This document shows positions 56,746 to 64,000 of a stretch of 64,000 bases of DNA, one piece after another. Numbering within the stretch: the first letter of the stretch is position 1; each line of letters opens with the position of its first letter. Location of the stretch: the NCBI GenBank assembly GCA_019084405.1, contig JAHRFX010000075.1, forward strand, positions 1 to 64,000. The letters are read 5' to 3'. The notes beneath the pieces are model-generated. The model was not told the origin of the DNA and searched no databases. It saw nothing but the letters and a program-made list of their open reading frames with translations. Origin of the DNA: Methanobacterium sp. Lineage in GTDB: Archaea; Methanobacteriota; Methanobacteria; Methanobacteriales; Methanobacteriaceae. Position numbers and translations under genes: made by a program.

Positions 56746-58194
56746 ATGAAGCCCTGCCACCCCTTAACCATAGTCCAGTTAAATGATAGTCATGCTTATT
56801 TTGAATTACATAATGAACTCTTCTGGAATGGCCCTAAGCCCATCCATAAATTAACTGGAGGTTATGCTCGCATCGGGTCTCTTTTAAATAGTATTAGAAA
56901 TGAAAATCCGGGATCTGTAGTTTTTTTAGATGGGGGAGACACCATCCACGGGACCTACCCTGCAGTTAAATCCGAAGGGTTTTCCATGGTACCTCTCTTG
57001 AATCAGCTGGATTTAAATGCTATGACCGCCCACTGGGAATTTGCCTATGGACCAGAAAAATTTAAAAAACTGGTCAAAAAACTGGATTACCCCATGCTGG
57101 CCCTGAATTGTTACTACAAGAAGAATAATAAATTGGTTTTCCCTCCTTATGTAATTGAAGAGTTTAATGGATGCAGAGTAGGTATAATTGGAATTGCCGC
57201 CAGCATAGTGGACCAGGTCATGCCTCCCTATTTCAGCACCGGGATTTATTTTACAGAAGCCAGGCTGGAATTAAAACACTATGTGGGTCACCTCAGAAAT
57301 GAGGAAAAGGTGGATTTGATTATCCTCCTTTCTCACCTGGGCTTTCCCCAGGATATCCAGTTAATCCAGGAGGTAGACGGTGTGGATGTCCTCTTAAGTT
57401 CCCATACTCATAACCGGATTTATCGACCGGTGCTGGTAAATGATACTGTGGTGATTCAGTCCGGATGTCATGGATCATTTTTAGGTCGTCTGGATCTGGA
57501 GCTGAGTAAAACAGGGATAAAGAACATATCCCATCAATTAATAACAGTGGGGGAAGATATTGTACCGGACCAGGAAATAGAAGAAATGGTAAACCATGTA
57601 ATGGATCCCCATAAAGAGTATCTGGATGAGGTGGTGGGACATACCAGAACCCCTTTAAACCGGAATACCGTTCTGGAATCTAGCATGGATAACTTCTTAT
57701 TAAAAAGTGTATTAAATAAAATCCCTGCAGATGTAGCATTTTCCAATGGATGGCGCTATGGTGCTCCTATACCTTCCGGAGACATGACTGTGAATGATTT
57801 GTGGAATATCATACCTGTAAATCCCATGATTATGCAGGCTAAGATTACGGGAAGGGAGATATGGACCATGCTGGAAGAAAATTTAGAGCGTACGTTTTCT
57901 AGAAATCCATATAATCAAAGAGGAGGATATGTGAAACGTTGTATGGGTCTTAATCTTTATTTTAAAATTGAAAATCCCTATGGTCAGCGCATCCAGCAGA
58001 TTTTTATCAGAGGTAAAAAAATAAAGCCAGATCAACTTTATGAGGCAGTTTACCTTACCAGCCAGGGGATTCCTCCAGAATATGGTCGGGATCATTCCAC
58101 CACAGAATATAATGCTATTGAAGCAATGCAAGAGTATTTAGCAAAGGAAAAGAAAATTGACACCCCACTAAGTGGTAGTGTGGTGGCAGTATAA
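56746..58194 (+). CDS. 5-prime-nucleotidase/SoxB-like metallophosphatase
   Basis: A 482-residue enzyme of the UshA/SoxB family. The N-terminal calcineurin domain has QLNDSHAYFE (Asp14, His16), DGGDTIHG, AHWEFAYGPEK in place of the usual GNHE, LSHLGF and SSHTHNRI. The C-terminal substrate domain follows from about residue 300 (FSNGWRYGAPIPSGDMTVND). The HWEFAYG variant is the form seen in SoxB thiosulfohydrolases rather than in nucleotidases. There is no signal peptide, so it is cytoplasmic. A DsrE-type gene starts 15 bases later, hinting at sulfur chemistry. Confidence 0.8.
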   Translation: MKPCHPLTIVQLNDSHAYFELHNELFWNGPKPIHKLTGGYARIGSLLNSIRNENPGSVVFLDGGDTIHGTYPAVKSEGFSMVPLLNQLDLNAMTAHWEFAYGPEKFKKLVKKLDYPMLALNCYYKKNNKLVFPPYVIEEFNGCRVGIIGIAASIVDQVMPPYFSTGIYFTEARLELKHYVGHLRNEEKVDLIILLSHLGFPQDIQLIQEVDGVDVLLSSHTHNRIYRPVLVNDTVVIQSGCHGSFLGRLDLELSKTGIKNISHQLITVGEDIVPDQEIEEMVNHVMDPHKEYLDEVVGHTRTPLNRNTVLESSMDNFLLKSVLNKIPADVAFSNGWRYGAPIPSGDMTVNDLWNIIPVNPMIMQAKITGREIWTMLEENLERTFSRNPYNQRGGYVKRCMGLNLYFKIENPYGQRIQQIFIRGKKIKPDQLYEAVYLTSQGIPPEYGRDHSTTEYNAIEAMQEYLAKEKKIDTPLSGSVVAV

Positions 58195-58209
58195 TAGAGG
58201 TGATGAGAT

Positions 58210-58587
58210 ATGGTAGATTATAAAGTAATATTCCATTTAGATGAAAATGACCCCCAGCGGATTAACCTGGTTTTAAATAATCTGAATAATCTGATGCAGG
58301 ATATGGGAGAGGAAAATCTGGAACTGGAACTGGTAACCTATGGACCGGGTTTGCAACTGTTTTTAAAGGGTTCGCCATTTTTCCCCCATATGGAAAGTTT
58401 GGCCCAGAAAGGAGTGATATTTGCCGGTTGTGGTAATACCCTCAAGGGGATGGGTGTTGCAGTTGAGGAGCTTCTGGATTCAGTGCAGGTGGTGCCTTCT
58501 GGTGTAGGGAGCTGGTTAAAAAGCAGCACCAGGGCTGGATTTATATCAGACCCTGAATTATTTTTCAATCATATATATTTTTTGTAA
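58210..58587 (+). CDS. DsrE/TusD-family small sulfur-relay-like protein
   Basis: A 125-residue DsrE/F fold protein. The conserved Cys is in IFAGCGNTLKGMG near residue 77, where DsrE and TusD carry the persulfide-forming Cys; another hallmark is VPSGVGSWLKSSTRAGF. GAGGTGATGAGAT directly before the ATG is a strong ribosome binding site. It is coupled to the SoxB-like gene by a 15-base gap. Its last 23 bases overlap the end of the TMEM175-like gene on the other strand. The partner for sulfur transfer is unknown. Confidence 0.8.
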   Translation: MVDYKVIFHLDENDPQRINLVLNNLNNLMQDMGEENLELELVTYGPGLQLFLKGSPFFPHMESLAQKGVIFAGCGNTLKGMGVAVEELLDSVQVVPSGVGSWLKSSTRAGFISDPELFFNHIYFL

Positions 58588-59207
58588 TTATATCCCCTAT
58601 TCTCTTAATAATAGGTATGGTGGCATAGACAGTCGTACTAAGAGCAGGATGAACTAAACTTACTCCTATAGCTATCAGTGAAGCCAGAGGAAAACTTAGA
58701 TTGATTCCCATATAGCGTCGAAATGTTGGGGGCTTTTATCCATGTCAGTCAGGTCTTTTTTGTAGGCATAGTACCAGTTGGTAAATAATAATGCCCCGAT
58801 AATAAACATGTTGGAGTTAAAAAAAAAGGCCGCAGATTGAAGGTCCCCATATTCTCCAATAAGTATGGTGGAAAAGGGCACCAGAGCCACAAAAAGTAGC
58901 CAGGAAACATTAATCCAGATAAGGGCCATGTCTGCTTTTTTTATAAAATGGAATTGGCCATGATCACCCTCCAGAAAACAGCCAGAAGAATGAAACTAAG
59001 CCCATAAACATAGAACTTGGGAATCATACCTATTAAAAATGTGGAAAGGGTGGCGTCAGTTACATCAGATGGAAAATCAGATATTTCAAGGTTTAAAACC
59101 AGTAGAGTCATGGCAAAGGCAAAGATTCCATCAATTAATGTTTGTATACGGCTGGTATTCATCCATTCCTTTTTTGGGCTTTTTTTTGATTCCATATTTT
59201 CTCTCAA
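58565..59207 (-). pseudogene. TMEM175-like (DUF1211) potassium channel protein, two frameshifts
   Basis: Three consecutive frames encode one protein of 214 residues when two single bases are restored. Frame one (59207 to 58941) has the TMEM175 signature SRIQTLIDGIFAFAMTLLV, the pore-lining F-S/A-x-A/T-x-T-L type, and stops just after FWRV. After one base lost near 58962-58968 the frame reads HHGQFHFIKKADMALIWIN. After one C lost in the C5 run at 58728-58732 it reads RRYMGINLSFPLASLIAIGV to the stop at 58565. Single-repeat archaeal and bacterial members form tetrameric K+ channels. The normal six-helix layout is complete once repaired. Confidence 0.75.
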
Positions 59208-59208
59208 C

Positions 59209-59957
59209 TTAATTTATGGTCTTAATCAGTTTTCTGCTTTTTAAGACATTTTCATATTTATTTAATTCTATTATTCCCTTATCAATATTATTCAAAAGTT
59301 TTAAATCCAGGTCCCCCTCTCCTAAGGGCATGTGCTGGTCTTTCACCCCATCATTATCACTCAGATGGTAGTAATAAGTGTTTTTTATCTTTAAGAAATC
59401 CTCCGGATTTCTGCTAGTATTAGCATGTCCCATATCCACCGTGGCCCCACATCCGCATTCATTTACTACTTTCTGATGTTCGGGTGCACTGTTACAGACA
59501 TAAGAGAACCGATGCGGCATGTTTTCCACTGAAAAATTAATTCCCCTGTCTTTAGCATAATCCGTGCAGAGAGTGAGGGTTTCTATGGCATGTTCTAGGG
59601 CAAATTTTCGCACCTGTGCATCCTTGCGCCGGATAATTCCCGGGTGAGTGGTTATGGTTTGAGCCCCTATTTTCACCGCCGGATCCACTGTTTCAATTAA
59701 TTGTAGTCTGGTTTCTTCCCGGATCCCCTGGTTTAAGCTGGCCGGTTTAAATCAATGGTGGGGGAGTGAAGGAATACGGTTATATCATAGGATTGGAAAA
59801 TCTCCAGTTCCTTTACTCCGTTTTTGAGAATATTTCGAGGCCCGTAAGGCCCTTCACAGAGTATCTCCATTAAATCAAAACCATCCCCCGAAGCCTGGTC
59901 CAGCATATCTTCAAAAGATTCCATAAAGAGGGCCAGGGTAGAAAAACCTATTTTCAT
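59209..59957 (-). pseudogene. Sugar phosphate isomerase/epimerase (xylose isomerase-like TIM barrel), frameshifted
   Basis: The N-terminal frame MKIGFSTLALFMESFEDMLD runs to HSPTIDLN and then stops. The second frame, starting SLNQGIREETRLQLIETVD, continues through SVENMPHRF and GHANTSRNPEDF to 59209. Restoring one base near 59741-59746 yields a complete 249-residue protein of the endonuclease IV/xylose isomerase-like family. Metal ligands H..., E (SVENMP), D/H (VDMGHANTS) and H (YYYHLSDNDG) are present. The substrate is unknown. AAGAGGAATTATA precedes the ATG. It begins two bases before the TMEM175 start, same strand, so one transcript. Confidence 0.75.
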
Positions 59958-60122
59958 TATAATTCCTCTTATTCTTTTAAACGAACTATTTTCAGACTTA
60001 ATGAGTACCGGGTTTATTTTTTGTTTAAATCAGAGATAAAATTGTATCTATAGCCTGGATAGGATATATTTTATCTGGAGCTTGTTTTTAGAAAATTTAT
60101 ATATCAAAAAAACTCTGTACTT

Positions 60123-60160
60123 TATATCGAAAAATGATATATTGTAAATGGATATATTGT
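60123..60160 (+). promoter_or_regulatory. Candidate PadR operator
   Basis: TATATC-7-GATATA (60123-60141) is an inverted repeat, and GATATATTGT occurs twice 15 bases apart (60136 and 60151), immediately before the PadR coding start. PadR proteins commonly repress their own operon at such AT-rich dyads. It is probably autoregulation of PadR and the exporter genes behind it. Confidence 0.45.
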
Positions 60161-60686
60161 GGCACGATATAATGCTTATGAAATGTTTAGTGGATTAAAT
60201 GGCCGGGTATTATATTCCCCTAAAGTAGAAAGAGATAAAAATTTGGAAGAAGATAACCCTGATAAGAACTCAGATAAAGAAAGGGTTCCAGAAGAAAGCC
60301 CCCTGCAGGGTTTTGACCAGAAAATGATCAAGAGTTTTATGCGAGGATTTGGAAAAACCATGGTATTATGGATGATCAGCAAAAATCGGTTACATGGATA
60401 TGAAATCCTGAATAAACTCCATCATTACTATTCCCTGGAAGAAGCCCATGCTAATCTAAAGCCACCCGGACCCAGTGTAATATATCCGATTTTGCATGAC
60501 CTAGAAAAAAAAGGTTTAATTAAAGGAGTCTGGGAAGCCCAGGGCAAAAGGAAAGGAAAGTATTATGAAATAACTCTGGAAGGTGAGGCTACTATCCAGC
60601 GCATTAAAAATGTTATTGAAACACGAATAGCCCCTTTATGGGAGGATTTCTGGGGTGAAATGTTTGCCCTGGATAAAGAGAAATAA
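60159..60686 (+). CDS. PadR-family transcriptional regulator
   Basis: A 175-residue regulator. An unusual polar N-terminal extension of about 55 residues (EEDNPDKNSDKERVPEESPL) precedes the PadR winged helix: LHGYEILNKLHHYYS, the recognition region GPSVIYPILHDLEKKGLI and the wing QGKRKGKYYEITLEGE. The C-terminal helix serves dimerisation. The start is uncertain: GTG at 60159 or ATG at 60180. It lies 24 bases before the ABC-2 exporter genes and is expected to control them in response to a drug-like or lipophilic ligand. Confidence 0.88.
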   Translation: MARYNAYEMFSGLNGRVLYSPKVERDKNLEEDNPDKNSDKERVPEESPLQGFDQKMIKSFMRGFGKTMVLWMISKNRLHGYEILNKLHHYYSLEEAHANLKPPGPSVIYPILHDLEKKGLIKGVWEAQGKRKGKYYEITLEGEATIQRIKNVIETRIAPLWEDFWGEMFALDKEK

Positions 60687-60710
60687 GGTTTTAAAAGGAG
60701 GGAATTTTGA

Positions 60711-61727
60711 ATGAAATATGCTATTGAAACCTTTGGCCTTAGCAAACAGTATGGAGATTTCACAGCAGTGGATGCCCTTAACATGAAAATCAAAGAAAAA
60801 AGTATATTTGGTTTTTTAGGGCCCAATGGTGCAGGTAAAACCACCACCATAAAAATGCTCACCTGTCTTATCCAGCCCACCAATGGAACTGCCCGGGTGG
60901 CAGGTTATGACGTGCGGGAAAACCCCAATGAGGTACGTAAAAAATAGGCATGGTTCCCCAGATGGTGAGTCTCTATGGAGACCTCACAGTTAGAGAAAAT
61001 GTGGAGCTTTGTGCCGATTATTATGGCATGCCCCGGGACCTTAAAAAAGAGCGAATTGTGGAATTAATGGAACTGGTGGATATTAAATATGCTGAAAATA
61101 AAATGGTGAAACATCTTTCAGGTGGGCAGAAACAAAAAGTTTCCGTGGTGGCCAGCCTGGTGCATCAACCAGATATATTATTTTTAGATGAACCCACCAT
61201 TGGACTGGATCCCAGCACCAAAAGAGTCCTGTGGGACTTGATTTATGATTTGAATGAAAAGGGCCATACCATTGTACTGTGTTCCCATGACATGTATGAG
61301 GTGGAGTTACTGTGTGATAAGGTGGGCATAATCAACCAGGGAAAAACTAGCCGCATTTAATACTCCTCAGAGCCTTAAAAATTCCCTTATAAAAAAATAT
61401 AACATTAATGGGCCGCTTAAAGATAGTTCCAACCGGGAACTGGAAGTAGATGAGGGAGAAGTGGAAAATAAGCAGATGAGTATCATGGTTACCAACCTCA
61501 ATAAAGACATTATAAAAGAAATAGAAGATTTACCTGCAGTCTGTGGATTGAAAGAGCACTCCTCCGGACGTATAATTATGGATATGGATGATGCCTCTAG
61601 TTGTGCAGTTAATGATGTTATAGAAACCGTGCTTAAAAACCAGGGCAATATCACTTCCATAGTCACCAGAGACCCCTCTCTGGAAGATGTTTTTATGGAA
61701 GTGACTGGTAAGGATCCGGGGGAATAA
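60711..61727 (+). pseudogene. ABC-2 exporter ATP-binding protein (DrrA-like), two compensating frameshifts
   Basis: Reading frames join into a normal 338-residue DrrA-type ATPase. Walker A is FLGPNGAGKTTTIKML, signature LSGGQKQKVSVVASL, Walker B ILFLDEPTIGLD, then the His loop. A base is missing from the A6 run at 60939-60944 (VRKK then IGMVPQ), and one A is extra at 61342-61346 (NQGK then LAAFNTPQSLK). The shifts cancel, so the C-terminal domain to 61727 is back in frame. GGAGGG precedes the ATG at 60711. As sequenced, no full-length protein could be made. Confidence 0.8.
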
Positions 61728-61728
61728 T

Positions 61729-62915
61729 ATGGAAACTAAAAAAATTATGTGGATGCTGAAAAAAGACCTGATGGTACTTTGGAGACATAAACCCCATTTA
61801 ATGTCCCTTTTACTTTTCCCCATAATCATGATTACCCTTTTTGGTTATGGTATGGGAAGATCCCTGGAAAACATACCGGTGGTGCTGGTAGAACAAAGTG
61901 AAGGCCCGGTAACAGACCAGACCGTGGCTGCCGTACAGAACATGAGTTTGTATGACGTGAAAGCGGCGATGGATGACCCGGATAAGGCTGGGGAATGGTG
62001 GAAAATGGGGAGGCTAAATCAGCCATAGTGCTTCCCCATGATTATGAGGACCTTCAAAATATTTCACAAAAAGATATGGTGCTTTATATTGATTCCTCAG
62101 ATCAAATGGCCAGCCAGGCAATTATACCTGCCACACAAGGCCTTTTCAACCAGATTTCCAGTGAGAGGGGTATAAAAAGAATGGAGATGATGACTGCCAG
62201 TAGTGGTATTGGAGTTAATTCCGCCCCTATTACTCCCAATCAGGCCCCAGGATTATCTACCAGTCTCCAAAATGTATTCTACTCCATTAATTTCCAGATA
62301 GATAAATTATATGGAGATATTGATTATATTGACTTTCTGGTCCCGGCGGTGCTGGCCATGACCGTCATGTTCTCCTGTATGTTTGGTATGGGTGAATCCA
62401 TTGCCGGTGAGAGAGAAAGGGGAGAACTGGCCCGATTATTTATGACACCCACCAGTGTTAGCACCGTGGTGGGAGGTAAGATCATATCCAAGCTTATAGA
62501 AACTGGTAGAGCGTTGATACTGATCATAGCCGCCATACTGCTATTTGGGATAGTTATAAAGGGAGGGATGGGCCTCACCCTTTTTTTACTGGTACTTTCC
62601 GCCCTTTGTTTTGTAGGGTTCGGGATTATGATTTCCGCCCGGGTGGGAACCCAGGAAGATTACATGCAGATGGTAATGCCCTTTACCATGCCCATGATGT
62701 TTGTATCTGGAGTTTTTTATCCCCTGGAAACCATGCCCTGGATATTCCAACAGGTGGCCTATCTGGTTCCCTTAACCTATGCAAATAACGCCTTAATATC
62801 CGTAATGCTAAAAGGAGCCGGTATGGGAGATATATGGTTGGAAGTACTGGTGTTAGTGGGTTTTACCGCACTATTTTTTGCACTGGGTGTGACCAAATTC
62901 AACCGGGATATTTAA
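61729..62915 (+). pseudogene. ABC-2 type permease (DrrB-like), one frameshift
   Basis: The partner permease begins one base after the ATPase stop. The first frame (61729-62028) encodes the N-terminal helix HLMSLLLFPIIMITLFGYGM and part of the external domain. The second, from about 61995, continues MVENGEAKSAIVLPHDYED through five helices (VLAMTVMFSCMFGMGESIAG, GERERGELARLFMTP) to 62915. One G restored in the G4 run at 61990-61993 gives 395 residues, the normal size. Family members export drugs, lipids or antibiotics. The substrate is unknown. Confidence 0.8.
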
Positions 62916-63081
62916 AAATAATGAGAAAAGATTTTATAATCCCTTATTTTTTACAATAGAGAATATAAAAAAGCAGCATATAATATTAAAAAGATTATAT
63001 TAAGGTTTAAAAAAAATATCTATCTTAAATAGACTGGATTAAAAAAATATTAAAATAAGTAAAGATTAATTTTTTAATCTT

Positions 63082-63360
63082 TTATAATTCTTTTCGAAGT
63101 TGGATTTCAATGGCAGAAACATTAGTAGCTCCGCCTTCATTTCCTACGATTTCCTCTGTAGATATGTCAATGTTTTCAATTTCAATCTCTGGTATGAATC
63201 TGTTTCTAACTATTTCGGCAACGTCTACTGCCCTGCTTATAGCCCGGCCCCTAGCTTTTAAAACAACTTGAGCGTTTCCACCATTCACTTGGGTCACAAC
63301 AGCTAATACATAGTTCATTACAGGCTTGTTTCCGATGTATACAATATTTTCCTCTGGCAT
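63082..63360 (-). CDS. albA: DNA/RNA-binding protein Alba
   Basis: A 92-residue chromatin protein. [20 protein letters not shown] and [20 protein letters not shown] carry the basic DNA-contacting strands and helix of the Alba fold; the Lys acetylated in Sulfolobus Alba corresponds to the GNKPVMNY segment. [10 protein letters not shown] ends the fold. The start is the ATG at 63360 behind GGAGGTCGAAGTG. Alba and histones together package DNA in Methanobacteriales. The gene is monocistronic. Confidence 0.95.
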   Translation of the reverse strand: MPEENIVYIGNKPVMNYVLAVVTQVNGGNAQVVLKARGRAISRAVDVAEIVRNRFIPEIEIENIDISTEEIVGNEGGATNVSAIEIQLRKEL

Positions 63361-63591
63361 CACTTCGACCTCCGTAAGAATGACTATAATATGTTAGAGT
63401 AGCTAATTATTATATATATTTTGTGTTATTATTCCCCAAATAGAAGAATAAGATTTAATTCCTTATTCAAATAATTAAAATTTTAATATTTTAGTTTTAA
63501 GGACTTTAAAAGATAAAATAAGATTTTTAGATATTTTTAAAAGCTTAAATCAAGATTATATCCATTATGAATTAAAAAAAAAAAATGGATA

Positions 63592-64000
63592 TTATCGAGG
63601 ATTAAATACCAATAAAAACCCTTCAAATTCATCTTTTTCATTTATAACCGGAGTTATTGAACCCTGAATTAGTATCTGGAGATTATCCCTGGTCTTGATC
63701 CCTCCTTCAAAAGTTAAATTAGAAGGTAATGTTTCAGAGGTCATTTCTTTTTTTAAAGATTCCAGAAGATCAGATACGGGATTTAGTAATTTAAATAGAT
63801 GGTTTCCCAGGACATCCACCCGGAGACAGCCGGTGAGGTTTTCAGTCACTGGATTTAAAAATTTGACATTAAAATCAGGATCAGTGGCAATACCTGCATC
63901 TGAAACATTCTTTAAATGGTGTTCAGCCATCTCTGGTTTTCCCTTAACCTGGTTTCTATCTTATGCTTATGCAGGGTTATTTCAATAGTTTCATGAAGTT
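63592..64000 (-). pseudogene. PAS-domain sensor protein, C-terminal part, frameshifted and truncated by window edge
   Basis: The sequence enters from the right edge as LHETIEITLHKHKIETRLRE, the linker usual between a receiver (response regulator) domain and a PAS domain in methanogen proteins. It then gives NQRWLNTI. One T is missing from the run complementary to 63914-63916, and the frame continues LKNVSDAGIATDPDFNVKF, a PAS domain, to the stop at 63592. So a REC-PAS protein is likely, with its receiver domain outside the window. There is no output domain after PAS. Partial. Confidence 0.65.

Overview
The window reads as an AT-rich chromosome segment of a hydrogenotrophic methanogen of the order Methanobacteriales, most likely Methanobacterium or a close relative. 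The evidence is gene content: the large subunit of archaeal DNA polymerase D, CfbD (coenzyme F430 synthesis), coenzyme F390 synthetase, thiol:fumarate reductase TfrA, O-phosphoseryl-tRNA synthetase, CTP-dependent riboflavin kinase, the phosphomevalonate dehydratase small subunit, Sec61-beta, Alba, Get3 and archaeal LeuRS. From memory, much of the gene order resembles a block of the Methanothermobacter thermautotrophicus chromosome; that was not checked. I see no rRNA, transposase, integrase, CRISPR array or prophage.

Layout. 0-3 kb holds accessory genes, two of them frame-broken (an unrecognised conserved protein and a phytoene-desaturase-like oxidoreductase), plus a cytosine deaminase. 3-11.4 kb is housekeeping: nrdD with a palindrome at its promoter, polC, a DedA protein, Sec61-beta and purB. 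11.5-16 kb is rich in small hydrophobic proteins, including a membrane module present once in one gene and three times in tandem in the next. 16-25 kb has the phosphomevalonate dehydratase small subunit, TruD, F390 synthetase, tRNA-Arg(GCG), a prepilin-like protein, a PurM-fold protein, hisH, a nucleotidyltransferase-cupin fusion, cfbD and sfsA. 25-36.3 kb has two membrane-linked phosphohydrolases, ychF, cbiE, a cupin remnant, get3, nadE, cutA and leuS.

36-40.7 kb is an accessory block: a MacB-type ABC exporter, two paralogous 99-residue three-helix membrane proteins, and a winged-helix regulator, with three TGCAAATWA repeats spaced exactly 11 bp in the exporter promoter region. 40.7-54.5 kb returns to metabolism and translation: hisG, a deoxyadenosine-type deaminase, tfrA, sepS, ribK-ribB, a KaiC-like ATPase, a CobQ-like protein with reversed domain order, gatA, an ICMT-like methyltransferase and an ornithine cyclodeaminase homologue. 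54.5-64 kb is accessory: LysE, a P-type-ATPase-like HAD protein, a SoxB-like nucleotidase with a DsrE partner, a TMEM175-like channel, a sugar isomerase, a PadR-controlled ABC-2 exporter, alba and the end of a PAS-domain protein.

The most striking feature cutting across the window is a set of about a dozen one-base frameshifts, nearly all losses and mostly in short homopolymers. They lie almost entirely in accessory genes near the window ends and leave the long housekeeping genes untouched. They are either local sequencing errors or genuine decay or phase variation. The best candidates for an undescribed system are the 37.7-40.7 kb exporter/three-helix/winged-helix cluster and the four-copy membrane module at 11.5-12.9 kb.
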